A stretch of 64,000 bases of DNA, taken from positions 434,001 to 498,000 of the forward strand of contig CATOTG010000008.1 in assembly GCA_951813015.1 (NCBI GenBank), read 5' to 3'. This document shows positions 7,641 through 19,300 of the stretch, piece by piece. The position numbers were made by a program, and so were the translations under genes. The DNA is from an uncultured Thermoanaerobaculia bacterium (lineage in GTDB: Bacteria; Acidobacteriota; Thermoanaerobaculia; Multivoradales; Multivoraceae). Below the pieces are notes generated by a model. The model was not told the origin of the DNA, did not search any database, and saw nothing but the letters and a program-made list of their open reading frames with translations. Positions within the stretch are counted from its first letter, which is position 1; every line of letters starts with the position of its first letter.

Positions 7641-9395
7641 TCAGGCGCTTTCCGCCGCGGTTCTGAAGCCCGAGTACTTCGGCTGGTCGATCGCGATCTG
7701 GTTGACCACGGTGGCGCGCAGGTGTTCATGGAGCCGCCGGTCGTGGAGCGGGATCCGCCCCTCGCGGAGCGCGTGGACCAGCTTCCATCGCAGTTCCAGC
7801 AGCGAGCCGCCTGTGTCGAGCAGGCCCGCCAGCCGCTCGTGCTCGCGACGGCGATGCTCGGCGCCGAAGTGCAGATCGCGGTACACGATGTCGAGTGCGT
7901 TGCCGGCGACCAGGGCATGGAAGCGGGTCCGTCCGGACGTCTCTTCCCGCACCGGGCCGTGCAGGAAGTCGCGGGTCGCGCCGACGAGTTCCTCGAGCCG
8001 CGGCATGTCCGGGTCGGCGAGCTGCCCGGGCGGCCCGACCAGCTCGACCGGACCGGGGATCAAGAGGTTCACGCAGTCGACCTGGCACTCCGTGGTCCGC
8101 CGCCCGATCGTCACGCGCTCGACCGAACGGTCCAGCCCCTGGCGGTAGTGCCGGGTCATGCCGAGGGTGGAGACGGCCCACCAGAAGGAGCCGAACACCT
8201 CCCAGTACTGCACCCGCTTCAGGTCGACCGGCTGGCCGCTGGTCGCCTCGTAGCCGGCGAACAGATCCTCGTAGGCGCCGAAGCCGCCGACCGGCAGCTC
8301 GGGGCCGGCGCCGTAGCGCCAGGAGTTCGTGCAGATCCAGCCCAGGTCGCGCATCGGGTCGCCGATGTGGGCGATCTCCCAGTCGAGCACCGCGATGACG
8401 CCGGTCTCATCGACCATCAGGTTGCCGTTGCGGAAGTCGTTGTGGACCAGGGTCTGATCAGGCGACTCAGGCAGGTTCTCCAGCAGCCAGCGGGCGGTGA
8501 AGTCGATCATCGGCTGCGGTGTGCCGAGCGCCTCGTAGCGGCCGCGCGTCTGCTCGATGAAGTCCGCCGCGCTCAGGCTTGCCAGATCGCGGTCGAGGCC
8601 GTGGGCTTCCAGGTCGATCGTGTGCAGCCGGCCGAGGATCTCGCCGCACTGCCGGGCCAGCTTCGGCCGCACCTTGGCGAGTTCGGGCAGCCGGACGATT
8701 CGGGCGCCGAGGGCGATGCCCTCGAGCCATTCCATGACGAAACCGCTGCCGAGTTCGTCGTCGGGTTCCAGCACGTAGAACACCTCGGGCTCGGGAATCC
8801 CGTTCTCGCGGGCGACCTGCATCAGCTTCGCTTCGATCCGCAGCCCCGGTGCGCTGCGCTCGACCGCCCGGGTCTCTTCCTGCTTGCCGCCCTGGGATCG
8901 CCGGAGGGCGAGCTGACGATCGCCGGCCTCCGTCTCGATTCGCAGGCGGTAGGTTTCCTGGCTGGCGCCTCCGGAGAGACGTTCGACCGCGGTCAGCCGC
9001 TGGCAGCCGTCGATCTCGCGCTGGAGTACGCACTCCAGTCGGGCTTCGAAGCTGTCCGGCGTCCAGGCGTTGCGGCTGCTGCCGCCGGCTACGGGTGCGA
9101 GCAGGTAGATTTCGTCGCCGTCCTGAAGCGGCCGTTCGCGGTTCGCCTCCAGCGGGCAACGCTCGCCGTTGATCATCAGCGTGTCGCGCAGGTGGGGCGA
9201 GGACCTGATCGCCTCGGAAAGCGGCACTCCGGCTCGGTCGGCGGCTGGCAGCAGCTCCGCGAGTGTGGCGCCCTGCGGCAGCCGGAACGTGCGGTCCACG
9301 TCGTGCCAGCCGGCGCCAATGCGGCCCCTAATCAGGACCCGGACGCGGATTCTCGTAGCGGAGCGAGACCAAACCAGGCTGCGCAGAAGGCCCAT
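7641..9395 (-). CDS. MoaD/ThiS-like domain fused to APH-type phosphotransferase and DUF6285
   Basis: This 584-residue protein has three parts. Residues ~15-100 form a ubiquitin-like MoaD/ThiS fold ([37 protein letters not shown]), including the Gly-Gly that is normally a free C-terminus. Residues ~120-430 are an aminoglycoside-phosphotransferase-like kinase (ACAD10/11 type) with [12 protein letters not shown] as the catalytic loop and [18 protein letters not shown] as the metal site. Residues ~475-584 match DUF6285, usually encoded as a separate neighbouring gene. It lies just downstream of an AOR-family tungstoenzyme gene on the same strand. The start at 9395 is the last ATG before the MoaD-like strand. 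The phosphate acceptor and the purpose of the fusion are unknown. Confidence 0.8.
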   Translation of the reverse strand: MGLLRSLVWSRSATRIRVRVLIRGRIGAGWHDVDRTFRLPQGATLAELLPAADRAGVPLSEAIRSSPHLRDTLMINGERCPLEANRERPLQDGDEIYLLAPVAGGSSRNAWTPDSFEARLECVLQREIDGCQRLTAVERLSGGASQETYRLRIETEAGDRQLALRRSQGGKQEETRAVERSAPGLRIEAKLMQVARENGIPEPEVFYVLEPDDELGSGFVMEWLEGIALGARIVRLPELAKVRPKLARQCGEILGRLHTIDLEAHGLDRDLASLSAADFIEQTRGRYEALGTPQPMIDFTARWLLENLPESPDQTLVHNDFRNGNLMVDETGVIAVLDWEIAHIGDPMRDLGWICTNSWRYGAGPELPVGGFGAYEDLFAGYEATSGQPVDLKRVQYWEVFGSFWWAVSTLGMTRHYRQGLDRSVERVTIGRRTTECQVDCVNLLIPGPVELVGPPGQLADPDMPRLEELVGATRDFLHGPVREETSGRTRFHALVAGNALDIVYRDLHFGAEHRRREHERLAGLLDTGGSLLELRWKLVHALREGRIPLHDRRLHEHLRATVVNQIAIDQPKYSGFRTAAESA

Positions 9396-9578
9396 CGCGG
9401 CGAACAACCTAGCAGCAAGCGGTTTTGGAGGTCCCTGTCGCCCGAGAGCGGTCAGGCCGCCCGTCCAGCTCGAGTCCGGCGCGGCTGTCTGGCACGGGCG
9501 ATGTCGGGCCGTCGGCATCCACGACCCGCTCGGGTCGCAGATCAAGGCGATCTGCCTCGGCGCCGCCAGGCGGCTCGA

Positions 9579-11648
<2,070 letters not shown>

Positions 11649-11654
<6 letters not shown>

Positions 11655-11760
11655 CCGTTGCGTACCTCCGAGCGAACTGCTGCGTGGCCACCGGCCTCGG
11701 CAGCTCCACCGTTACCTGGGTTCATCCGTTGCTACCGCCGAGCGGACTGCTACTGCCGCT
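11649..11760. repeat. 71-bp spaced duplication of the AOR gene start
   Basis: GTTCATCCGTTG and the following ~20 bases occur at 11649 and again at 11720 with few changes. On the minus strand the extra copy makes a start codon and a 24-codon ORF ([13 protein letters not shown]) whose TGA overlaps the true ATG of the AOR gene. Its first residues mimic the real N-terminus ([10 protein letters not shown]). Confidence 0.8.
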
Positions 11761-12286
11761 TCAAATGGAAGGTCATCGTGCCGGCTTCCGTGTCTCCCAT
11801 GTGAGCCATCCAGGCGCTGTCGATCCGGTCCTTGCCCTCGAGCCGTATCTCTGCCGAGTGGATGTGGCTGGGCGTGGTCTCCAGGTTCGTGCCGCCGTCG
11901 AAGTCGAAGACCAGGCGGTTCGGGGCGCTGGTGGCGGCGTTGAACCTCATCTTCGGCTGGTTGCCGCTCGAGCAGTAGTGGGTGAGGACGAGGTCGGAAC
12001 CGTCGAGGTGGTACATGTTGACCATCTCGTACTCGGTGTCCGGCCCCATGCGCTCCATCAGCACATGGCCGCTGGCCGTGACCTCGAACTCGTGGACGAC
12101 CTTCTCGGTCGCGTCGGCCTCGGCTGCGGCCTCCGCGCCCTCGCCGCTGGCCGAACCCTCCCAGGCGCCGGCCAGCGCCTTGAGCCGCTCGAACGCCTGC
12201 TCAGCGGTCAGCTCGTCGGACGCCTGCGCTGCTGCGGGAAGCAGGAGGACGGCCGCCGCAACTGCGATCCACTGGACTTTCTTCAT
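11750..12286 (-). CDS. Secreted protein, DUF1579-like
   Basis: This is a 178-residue protein with a clear signal peptide (MKKVQWIAVAAAVLLLPAAAQA). The mature part begins with a helical LTAEQAFERLKALAGAWEG and continues as beta-rich sequence (HEFEVTASGHVLMERM, MVNMYHLDGSDLVLTHYC, RLVFDFDGGTN). This resembles the lipocalin-like DUF1579/THAP4-type barrels that bind small hydrophobic ligands. The similarity is by pattern only. The start ATG at 12286 follows a GGAGACACGAG leader. It is convergent with nothing; the AOR gene follows on the same strand across the 71-bp duplication. Confidence 0.7.
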   Translation of the reverse strand: MKKVQWIAVAAAVLLLPAAAQASDELTAEQAFERLKALAGAWEGSASGEGAEAAAEADATEKVVHEFEVTASGHVLMERMGPDTEYEMVNMYHLDGSDLVLTHYCSSGNQPKMRFNAATSAPNRLVFDFDGGTNLETTPSHIHSAEIRLEGKDRIDSAWMAHMGDTEAGTMTFHLKRQ

Positions 12287-12557
12287 CTCGTGTCTCCGTT
12301 CGGGGCTCGATGGTGGGGTCGCGGCAAGGATACCCCGCCCCGGGCCGGGACGTTTAGCTGGTCCCATACAGAGAGTGAGCCTGGACGGGGGTCTCATCGG
12401 CAGTGATGGCGAGAGGGGTGTGGGGTGTTGTTTCAGGTCTGCTGATTGGAGCGAAGCGGAGATCAGCACCAGGGACCAACGGTAGCGCGGGGACCGCGAG
12501 GCCGCGGCCGACGTGCACTGAAGGCGAGATGCGTAGCTTGGCGTATCCTCCCGCATC

Positions 12558-13472
12558 ATGCTGGAAAACCCATCCTCGCCCCGGAGCCTGCGCCTTCCCG
12601 GAGCGGGCGGCATTGAACTGCAGGTCTACGACTACGGCAACGAGGGTGCGCCGCCTCTCGTTCTGCTCCACGGGATGCAGGACCTGGCGCTGGCGTTCGA
12701 GCCGTTGGCGAGCCGGTTCAGCGACCGTTACCGGGTCGTTTCCTTCGATCTGCGCGGTCACGGCGACAGCGGCAAGCCGGGTGTCTACGCCCTGCCGCAT
12801 TTTGTCGCCGATCTGCACGCGGTCATCTTCCAACTCCAACTGGAGCGCCCGGTGCTGGTGGGTCACAGCCTCGGCGGCCACATCGTCAGCCACTACGCAG
12901 CGGTGTTTACCGACGTGCCGAGTGTGGTCGTCAACATCGACGGCGTCGGCGCGCCGTTCCGCGAGAGCGACATGCCGGTCGAGAACCGGCAGTTCCGCCT
13001 CCAGAACGGCCATACGAGCTTGTTGCGGCCCGCAGGCCACAAGCGGCCGATGATGGACCTGGACGACGGCTGGCGGCTGTACTGCCGGTTCCATCCCGGC
13101 CTCGACCACGACCTGGCGCGGCGCCTGGTCGAGATCGGCACGACCGAGCATCCGTACGGGGGCCTGCAGTGGAAGTGGGATCCGCAGGTCGAGACGACGG
13201 GGCTGACGATGTCGAGCCGGCTGTCCGAGGAGCGCTGGCCGTGGGTTGCCTGCCCGGTGCTCGTGGTCACCGGAGGCCGTTCCGCCGAGTTCTACCGCGG
13301 CCGCGGCGGGATCGATCACGACACGCCGGCCGCGCCGGACGAGATCGAGCGCCGGGTCCGCCTGTTCCGCAACGTTCACCACGTCGAGATCCCGGAGGCG
13401 GGCCACATGGTCCACTTCGACGCGCCGGAACGGCTGGGCGAGATCATCGACGCCTACCTGGAAGCCGGGTAA
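12558..13472 (+). CDS. Alpha/beta-fold hydrolase
   Basis: This is a 304-residue cytoplasmic serine hydrolase. The oxyanion motif is LLHGMQD, the strand-turn SFDLRGHGDSGKPG, the nucleophile elbow GHSLGGH (about residue 97) and the catalytic His in EAGHMVHFD (about 286). The ATG at 12558 gives a normal family length. It lies 10 bp upstream of an acyl-CoA dehydrogenase on the same strand, so the two probably form an operon for breakdown of an acyl or ester substrate, with the hydrolase possibly releasing the CoA-activated or free acid. That pathway role is inferred from context. Confidence 0.85.
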   Translation: MLENPSSPRSLRLPGAGGIELQVYDYGNEGAPPLVLLHGMQDLALAFEPLASRFSDRYRVVSFDLRGHGDSGKPGVYALPHFVADLHAVIFQLQLERPVLVGHSLGGHIVSHYAAVFTDVPSVVVNIDGVGAPFRESDMPVENRQFRLQNGHTSLLRPAGHKRPMMDLDDGWRLYCRFHPGLDHDLARRLVEIGTTEHPYGGLQWKWDPQVETTGLTMSSRLSEERWPWVACPVLVVTGGRSAEFYRGRGGIDHDTPAAPDEIERRVRLFRNVHHVEIPEAGHMVHFDAPERLGEIIDAYLEAG

Positions 13473-13482
13473 CGGGAGAAAC

Positions 13483-14730
13483 ATGGACTTCGAGATCCCT
13501 TGGGACATCCGCGACAAGCTGGCCGAGCTCGACGACTTCATCGAGCGGGAGATCAAGCCGCTGGAGCAGCAGGACGACAACATCCGGTTCTTCGACCAGC
13601 GCCGCGAGTGGGCGCGGACCGACTTCGAGAACGACGGCACGCCGCGCCCCGAGTGGGAGGCTCTGCTGCGCGAGATGAAGCGACGGGCCGACGCGGCCGG
13701 CCACCTTCGCTTCGGCCTGCCGAAGGAGCTCGGCGGCCAGGACGGCTCGAACCTGGCGATGGCGGTGATCCGCGAACATCTGGCCGCCAGGGGCCTCGGC
13801 CTGCACAACGACCTGCAGAACGAGTCCTCGATTGTCGGCAATTTCCCGACCGTGATCATGATGCACCGTTTCGGGACGCCCTCTCAGAAGGAACAGTTCA
13901 TCGAGGGCATGATGACCGGCGCGGTGCGGATGGGCTTCGGCCTGACCGAACCGAATCACGGCTCCGACGCGACCTGGCTCGAAACCTCCGGTGTCCGGGA
14001 TGGCGACGACTGGGTGATCAACGGCACCAAGCGGTTCAACTCGGGCCTCCACGCGGCCACCCACGACCTGATCTTCGCCCGCACCGCGGGCGATCCGGGA
14101 AAGGCGGACGGCGTGACCTGCTTCATCGTGCCGACGAACTCGCCCGGTTTCGAGATCCCCTTCATGTGGTGGACCTTCAACATGCCGACGGATCATGCGG
14201 AGGTGTCGTTGACCAACGTGCGGGTCCCGAACGAAGCGATCCTCGGCGAAGAGGGCCGCGGCCTCGCCCTGGCCCAGACCTTCGTCCACGAGAACCGCAT
14301 TCGCCAGGCCGCCTCCGGTGTCGGCGCCGCCCAGTTCTGCATCAACGAAAGCGTGAAGTACGCCCGCGAGCGGACGGTCTTCGGCAAGCCGCTATGGCTG
14401 AACCAGGCGATCCAGTTCCCGCTCGCCGAACTCCAGACGGAGTGCGAGATGGTCCGCAACCTCGTCTACAAGACCGCCTGGGAACTCGACCAGCAGCACC
14501 ACATGGAGGTCACCGACAAGGTCTCCATGTGCAACTACCGCGCGAACCGCCTCGTCTGCAACGCCGCCGACCGGGCGATCCAGACCCACGGCGGCATCGG
14601 CTACACCCGCCACATGCCCTTCGAGCACATCTACCGCCACCACCGGCGGTACCGGATCACCGAAGGCTCCGAAGAGATCCAGATCCGCCGCGTCGCGGGG
14701 ATCATGTTCGGCAAGAAGGCGAAGCGGTAG
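13483..14730 (+). CDS. Acyl-CoA dehydrogenase
   Basis: This is a 415-residue FAD-dependent acyl-CoA dehydrogenase. It shows the family order: an N-terminal helical domain, the middle beta domain with GFGLTEPNHGSDATWLET and WVINGTKRFNSG, and the C-terminal helices with GIGYTRHMPFEHIYRHHRRYRITEGSEEIQIRRVAG. The start ATG at 13483 follows ACGGGAGAAAC; longer frames upstream overlap the hydrolase gene. It introduces a double bond alpha-beta to the CoA thioester and passes electrons to ETF. Chain-length preference is not readable. It is probably co-transcribed with the upstream alpha/beta hydrolase. Confidence 0.92.
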   Translation: MDFEIPWDIRDKLAELDDFIEREIKPLEQQDDNIRFFDQRREWARTDFENDGTPRPEWEALLREMKRRADAAGHLRFGLPKELGGQDGSNLAMAVIREHLAARGLGLHNDLQNESSIVGNFPTVIMMHRFGTPSQKEQFIEGMMTGAVRMGFGLTEPNHGSDATWLETSGVRDGDDWVINGTKRFNSGLHAATHDLIFARTAGDPGKADGVTCFIVPTNSPGFEIPFMWWTFNMPTDHAEVSLTNVRVPNEAILGEEGRGLALAQTFVHENRIRQAASGVGAAQFCINESVKYARERTVFGKPLWLNQAIQFPLAELQTECEMVRNLVYKTAWELDQQHHMEVTDKVSMCNYRANRLVCNAADRAIQTHGGIGYTRHMPFEHIYRHHRRYRITEGSEEIQIRRVAGIMFGKKAKR

Positions 14731-14764
14731 TGCCGCGCCGGCAACGCCCGTGGGTGCTGCTCGG

Positions 14765-16081
14765 CTACGAGCCCGGCTCGAGGATCGCCTGGTAGGTGAG
14801 GCGACGGGATAGCGACCGAACGTCCGGGCGCAGCGGTCCGAAGTGCTGGATCATGCCGACGAAGACGAGGTCTTCCTTCGGGTCGATCCAGAACCAGGTG
14901 CCGGCGGCGCCGCCCCAGTAGTACTCGCCCTTCGAGATGCCGTCGGCGGCGACGGGGTCGAGAACGACGGCGAAGTCGAGGCCGAAGCCGGTGCCGGGGG
15001 ACATCTCCTTGAGTTCGCGGGGCAGGTGGTTCAGGTGCATCAGCTCGACCGTCGAGGGCGCGAGGATGCGGACACCGTCGAGTTCACCGCCGTTGAGCAG
15101 CATCTGGGAGAACCGCATGTAGTCCATCGTGGTCGAGACGAGGCCGCCGCCGCCGGAGAGGAAGGCGGGCGGGTCGAGGTAGTCACGGCGGCCGCCGAAG
15201 CCCTCCTGGGCCATCAGGTTGCCGTCGGCGTCGTGGGTGTAGACCTCGGAGAAGCGGTCCGCCTTGTCCGCGGCGACGTGGAAGGCCGTGTCGTTCATGC
15301 CCAGCGGTCCGAAGACGCGCTCATCGAGGAACTCGTCGAACTTCTGGCCGGAGAGGACCTCGACCAGGTAGCCCTGGACGTCGACGGCGACGCTGTAGTG
15401 CCACATCGAGCCGGGCTGCTGGCGCAGCGGGATCTTCGCCAGCTTGTCGATCATGTCCTTGAGCGTCGAGTCGTTGTCGAGGACGTTCGCTTCGTTGTAG
15501 AGCGCGTCGACCTGGGACTGCGAGAAGATGCCGTAGCTGAGGCCGGCGGTGTGGGCCATCAGCTCGCGGATCGTCATCGGGTGGTCGGCCGGCTCGGTGA
15601 TCGGCTGGCCGTTCGGCCCGTCCTCCTTGGCAACGACGAGTCCCTCGAACTCGGGGATGTACCGGTGGACCGGGTCGGAGAGGCGGAACTTGCCTTCTTC
15701 GTAGAGGATCATCAGGGCGACGCCGGTGATCGGTTTGGTCATCGAGTAGATGCGGAAGATCGTGTCCTCGCTCATCTCGACGCCGTCCTCGAGGTTCTGG
15801 TGTCCGAAGGCGCCGAAGTGGGCGACCTTGCCGTGACGGGAGATCATCGTCGTGATGCCGGCCAGGAGGCCGTCGTCGACGAGACCCTGCATCGCGCCGT
15901 TCAGGCGTTCGAGCCGGTCGCTCGACATGCCGACGTCCTCGGGCGCCGCGCGCGCCAGATCGCGGGGACCCTGGACCGGGACGTCTGCGCGGGTCTGCTC
16001 GCAGGCGACGAGCCCGAGGCTCAGGAAGGCGACGGCGAGGAGGGCGGTGGCCAGACGGAACGATGTTGCGGCACGAGTCAT
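14765..16081 (-). CDS. Beta-lactamase-fold serine hydrolase lipoprotein
   Basis: This is a 438-residue class C beta-lactamase/esterase-fold protein with a lipoprotein signal (VAFLSLGLVAC; Cys about residue 27), so it is membrane-anchored in the periplasm. The SxxK catalytic motif is SMTK (IYRIYSMTKPITG region), and the second motif is YSVAVD in place of the classical Tyr-x-Asn, so true beta-lactamase activity is unlikely. The C-terminal part GEYYWGGAAGTWFWIDP matches the family's third strand region, where HxG or KTG would be. Esterase or D-amino-acid peptidase activity is more probable. It is convergent with the acyl-CoA dehydrogenase gene, 34 bp apart. Confidence 0.85.
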   Translation of the reverse strand: MTRAATSFRLATALLAVAFLSLGLVACEQTRADVPVQGPRDLARAAPEDVGMSSDRLERLNGAMQGLVDDGLLAGITTMISRHGKVAHFGAFGHQNLEDGVEMSEDTIFRIYSMTKPITGVALMILYEEGKFRLSDPVHRYIPEFEGLVVAKEDGPNGQPITEPADHPMTIRELMAHTAGLSYGIFSQSQVDALYNEANVLDNDSTLKDMIDKLAKIPLRQQPGSMWHYSVAVDVQGYLVEVLSGQKFDEFLDERVFGPLGMNDTAFHVAADKADRFSEVYTHDADGNLMAQEGFGGRRDYLDPPAFLSGGGGLVSTTMDYMRFSQMLLNGGELDGVRILAPSTVELMHLNHLPRELKEMSPGTGFGLDFAVVLDPVAADGISKGEYYWGGAAGTWFWIDPKEDLVFVGMIQHFGPLRPDVRSLSRRLTYQAILEPGS

Positions 16082-16392
16082 GGAACTCTCCCCTGAACTG
16101 GCAGTGAACTGGAGCTTGACGACAGGCCGAGACTAGCAGCATCCATGCGGTGGAGGCGGGCCACGGGAGTTCGTCCGGCATCGTGCCGCTCGTGTGCTCG
16201 ACGACTCGCATCCGAAGGTGGTTCGCGTGTGGCGCGGCCCGGGAATTCTCCTGCCCACTCGGCGTCGTGCACTGGACTTGGATGGTCCTGCCGGGGGCCT
16301 GCCGGGGAAGTGTTTCCAGTAGAGAGATGATCGTGGAGCGGCGACGGTAGAGAGGCTTCGATCCCGGTCGGTTGGGACGGTCGTTGCCGGCG
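16082..16392. other. Divergent intergenic region, no gene seen
   Basis: These 311 bp lie between the beta-lactamase-fold lipoprotein gene and the CBS-domain gene, which are divergently transcribed, so both promoters must lie here. I see no convincing -35/-10 pair, no coding pattern and no repeat. Confidence 0.5.
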
Positions 16393-17424
16393 ATGGCTGC
16401 TACGATGAGTGACTTCCTGATGGAGAGGATGATCGACAGGCCCAAGCTGGCGCACGACATCATGGTGACCAGGTTGGTCACGTTGCATCCGCGCACCCAT
16501 GTGTTCGACGGCGTCGCGGCGCTTCTCCGGCATCGGATCACCGGCGCGCCGGTGATCGGCGAGCGGCATCGCTATCTCGGCATGCTGTCCGAGAAGAGCT
16601 GTCTCACGGTGCTCACGGTGACCGCCCGTGCCGCGGACGAACAGGGGCTGGCGCGGAGCCGACGGACCCGGGCGAGTGACTTCATGGCCAAGCGGCTGGT
16701 CACCCTGCAAGCGGGCATGTCGGCTCTTGACGCGATCGGCCTGCTGCTCAAGAACCGGATTTCGGGCGCGCCGGTGGTGGACGCGGACGGTCGCTTTCTG
16801 GGCGTCTTTTCGGAGAAGTTCTCGATGGAAGTCCTGCTGGGGCTGGCCTACGACCAGTTGCCGGCGGCCCCCGTCGAGGCGTTCATGAACGCCGACTTCG
16901 GCCGCGTGATCGACGGTTCCGAGCCGTTGCTCGAGATCGCGCAGCGGTTCCTGGACACGCCCTACCGGCGTCTGCCCGTGGTGCGGGACGGCACGCTGGT
17001 GGGGCAGGTCAGCCGCCGCGACGTGCTCACGGCGGAGCATCATCTGACCTCGGCCCTCGACGGCCGCCGTTCCATCCTGCGGGAGCGCAGCAGCGAGCTC
17101 GGTCTGGAGGATCTGGCCGCGCCGGATGAAGACGGGGAGTCCGCCGACTTCGAGCTCGACTCCACGGATGCCTCGGCGTTCATGGACCGGAAGGCCCGTA
17201 CGATCTTCGAGGACACGGACCTTCTGACCATCGCGCGCATCTTCAAGAGCACGCCGTACCGGCGGCTGCCGGTGCTGCGGGGCCGGAGACTGGTGGGCCA
17301 GATCAGTCGCCGTGACGTGCTCGCCGCCACCCACGGCCTCCTCGTCCAGGCGCCCCAGCCCGGTCAGGCGCTGCTCTATCTGAGCGCGGTCGTGGATTCC
17401 GGCGAGCGACCGTCCCTGTCGTGA
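16393..17424 (+). CDS. Protein with four CBS domains
   Basis: This is a 343-residue cytoplasmic protein built of two CBS pairs and little else. The repeats are recognisable from DIMVTRLVTLHP, ASDFMAKRLVTLQAG, VEAFMNADFGRVIDG and ASAFMDRKARTIFED openings, with closing segments such as ISGAPVVDADGRFLGVFSEK and YRRLPVVRDGTLVGQVSRRDVL. CBS modules bind adenine nucleotides and act as sensors, so a regulatory partner is likely but not adjacent. The start is uncertain: ATG at 16393 or 16405, or a TTG at 16372. It is followed by an amidohydrolase gene. Confidence 0.85.
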   Translation: MAATMSDFLMERMIDRPKLAHDIMVTRLVTLHPRTHVFDGVAALLRHRITGAPVIGERHRYLGMLSEKSCLTVLTVTARAADEQGLARSRRTRASDFMAKRLVTLQAGMSALDAIGLLLKNRISGAPVVDADGRFLGVFSEKFSMEVLLGLAYDQLPAAPVEAFMNADFGRVIDGSEPLLEIAQRFLDTPYRRLPVVRDGTLVGQVSRRDVLTAEHHLTSALDGRRSILRERSSELGLEDLAAPDEDGESADFELDSTDASAFMDRKARTIFEDTDLLTIARIFKSTPYRRLPVLRGRRLVGQISRRDVLAATHGLLVQAPQPGQALLYLSAVVDSGERPSLS

Positions 17425-17543
17425 ATCCACCGTTGCCTGCCGATCCACACCATTGCGGCCCGCGCCGGATCGCTCGACTCTGCGGCAGGCCCGCCTGCGG
17501 CCGGGGAACCCCGGTCGCTCGGCCTTCCAGTCAGGAGAGGAAC

Positions 17544-19247
17544 GTGTCCAGACGGATCCCTGATGCCTCAACGTACGGTCCGGCAGGCTACCGCGGCCCC
17601 GGACTCATCCTCTTCCTCGTCGCGGTCGTCGCGCTGCTTGCGGCCGTCGTCGTGCCCGGCGCCGCCGCGGCGGCCGCGGAAGAGGAAGAGCCAAAGCTCG
17701 TCGAGCCGGCGCCGCCGCGCCCGGACGACGAGGGCCAAGGTCCCTTCGACCGCCTCATCCTGCGCGGCGTGACCGTCGTCGACGGCGCCGGCGCGCCGCC
17801 GAGGGGGCCGGTCGACATCGTCATCGAAGGCAACCGGATCGAAGAGATCAAGAGCCTCGGCATGGCCAACACGGAAATCGACGAGAGCAAGCGGCCGAAG
17901 GATGCCGATGTCGAACTCGATCTCAGCGGCTCGTACGTGCTGCCGGGCCTGGTCGATCTCCACGTCCACACCGGCGGCGTGCCCAAGGCGCCGACCGCGG
18001 AGTACGTCTACAAGCTCTGGCTGGCGCACGGCATCACGACCGTTCGCGGCGTGCCCACCGGGCCGCTGGAATGGGACCTGAGTGAGAAGGCGCGCAGCGA
18101 GAGGAACGAGATCACCGCGCCGCGCATCGTCTCCTACCAGCGTCCCGGCGGCGGCGAGGAGTGGAAGGACCGGAACATCCGGACCCCCGCCGACGCCCGG
18201 GAGTGGGTCCGCTACGCGCACGAGAAGGGCGTGGACGGTCTCAAGCTCGGCGCCTATCCGCCGAAGATCATGGCGGCGTTGATCGACGAGGCCGGCAGCC
18301 TGGGAATGGGCTCGACCGCCCACCTCGACCAGATGGGCGTGGCGCAGATGAACGCCCTGGACGCCGCCCGGCTCGGCCTGGTCGGGATGACCCACTTCTA
18401 CGGCCTGTTCGAGTCGATGTATGACGGCGCCGACGTCCAGCCGTGGCCCGCGGAGATGAACTACATGGACGAGCAGTTCCGCTTCGGCCAGGTGGCCCGC
18501 CAGTGGAGCATGGTCGAGCCCGGCGGCGAGCGCTGGAACGCCCTGCTCGACGAGTTCCTGGAACTCGACTTCTTCATCAACCCGACGATGACGATCTACT
18601 CGGCCGGCCGCGACGTGATGCGGGCGCGCAACGCGGACTGGCACGCCGACTACACGCTGCCCACGCTGGCCGAATTCTACGCCCCCAGCCGCCTTGACCA
18701 CGGCTCCTACTGGTACGACTGGACGACCTGGGACGAGGTGGCCTGGAAGAACTTCTACCGGGTGTGGATGCAGTTCCTGAACGAGTACAAGAACCGCGGC
18801 GGCCGGGTCACCGTCGGCTCGGATTCAGGGTTCATCTACCAGACCTACGGTTTCGGCACGATCCTGGAGCTCGAACTCCTCCAGGAGGCCGGCTTCCATC
18901 CGCTGGAGGTGATCCGCTCGGCGACGATGTACGGTGCCGAGGAACTGACCCGGGCCAGCGGCGCCGAGATGGAGTTCGGCATCGTGCGCGAAGGCATGCT
19001 GGCCGATCTGCTCGTGGTCGGCGAGAACCCGGTCGCGAACCTCAAGGTGCTCTACGGCACCGGCGCCGTGCGACTCAACGACGACACGGGACGTCCCGAG
19101 CGCGTCGGCGGCGTGCGCTACACGATCAAGGACGGCATCGTCTTCGACGCGAAGAAGCTGCTCGCCGACGTGGCGGATATGGTTGCCGCCGAACGGATGA
19201 AGCTCGAAGCGCCGCCGCAGGAGACGGCGGGAGGAGCGCGGCCGTAG
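17544..19247 (+). CDS. Amidohydrolase family protein, exported or membrane-anchored
   Basis: This is a 567-residue metal-dependent amidohydrolase. The N-terminus has a long hydrophobic helix (about 15-45, GLILFLVAVVALLAAVVV), either a signal peptide or an anchor. The catalytic domain opens with RLILRGVTVVDGAGAPP and the metal motif DLHVHTGG. Later come the probable metal His in GSTAHLDQMG and the Asp in VTVGSDSGF. The GTG start at 17544 is chosen because AGGAGAGG precedes it; the frame is open further upstream without a good site. The family includes imidazolonepropionase-like and peptidase-like enzymes, so the substrate cannot be named. The next gene, an exported esterase-type hydrolase, may be co-transcribed. 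Confidence 0.85.
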   Translation: MSRRIPDASTYGPAGYRGPGLILFLVAVVALLAAVVVPGAAAAAAEEEEPKLVEPAPPRPDDEGQGPFDRLILRGVTVVDGAGAPPRGPVDIVIEGNRIEEIKSLGMANTEIDESKRPKDADVELDLSGSYVLPGLVDLHVHTGGVPKAPTAEYVYKLWLAHGITTVRGVPTGPLEWDLSEKARSERNEITAPRIVSYQRPGGGEEWKDRNIRTPADAREWVRYAHEKGVDGLKLGAYPPKIMAALIDEAGSLGMGSTAHLDQMGVAQMNALDAARLGLVGMTHFYGLFESMYDGADVQPWPAEMNYMDEQFRFGQVARQWSMVEPGGERWNALLDEFLELDFFINPTMTIYSAGRDVMRARNADWHADYTLPTLAEFYAPSRLDHGSYWYDWTTWDEVAWKNFYRVWMQFLNEYKNRGGRVTVGSDSGFIYQTYGFGTILELELLQEAGFHPLEVIRSATMYGAEELTRASGAEMEFGIVREGMLADLLVVGENPVANLKVLYGTGAVRLNDDTGRPERVGGVRYTIKDGIVFDAKKLLADVADMVAAERMKLEAPPQETAGGARP

Positions 19248-19300
19248 CAGCCTTGGCGAATCCCGGCGATCTGTGCAGCCAGAGAACAAGGAGAACCCAA

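Larger units (their letters stand above)
7151..7696. repeat. 182-bp tandem repeat, three copies, at the DUF262/kinase junction
   Basis: The marker GGCGCTCGATG recurs at 7151, 7333 and 7515, an exact 182-bp period. On the minus strand each unit holds a leader, a start codon (7259, 7441, 7623), the first ~37 codons of the DUF262 gene and the last ~17 codons of the upstream kinase gene. The copy nearest the DUF262 gene is functional. The other two end in the copied kinase tail. Confidence 0.92.

Noticed and set aside
7641..9395. Aminoglycoside resistance kinase
   Set aside because: The kinase is of the ACAD10/11-like type with a DUF6285 tail and a MoaD-like front, not of the resistance type.
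14765..16081. A true class C beta-lactamase (resistance gene)
   Set aside because: It has the SxxK motif but no Tyr-x-Asn at the second site and no clear KTG. The lipoprotein anchor and length fit the broad esterase/peptidase group.
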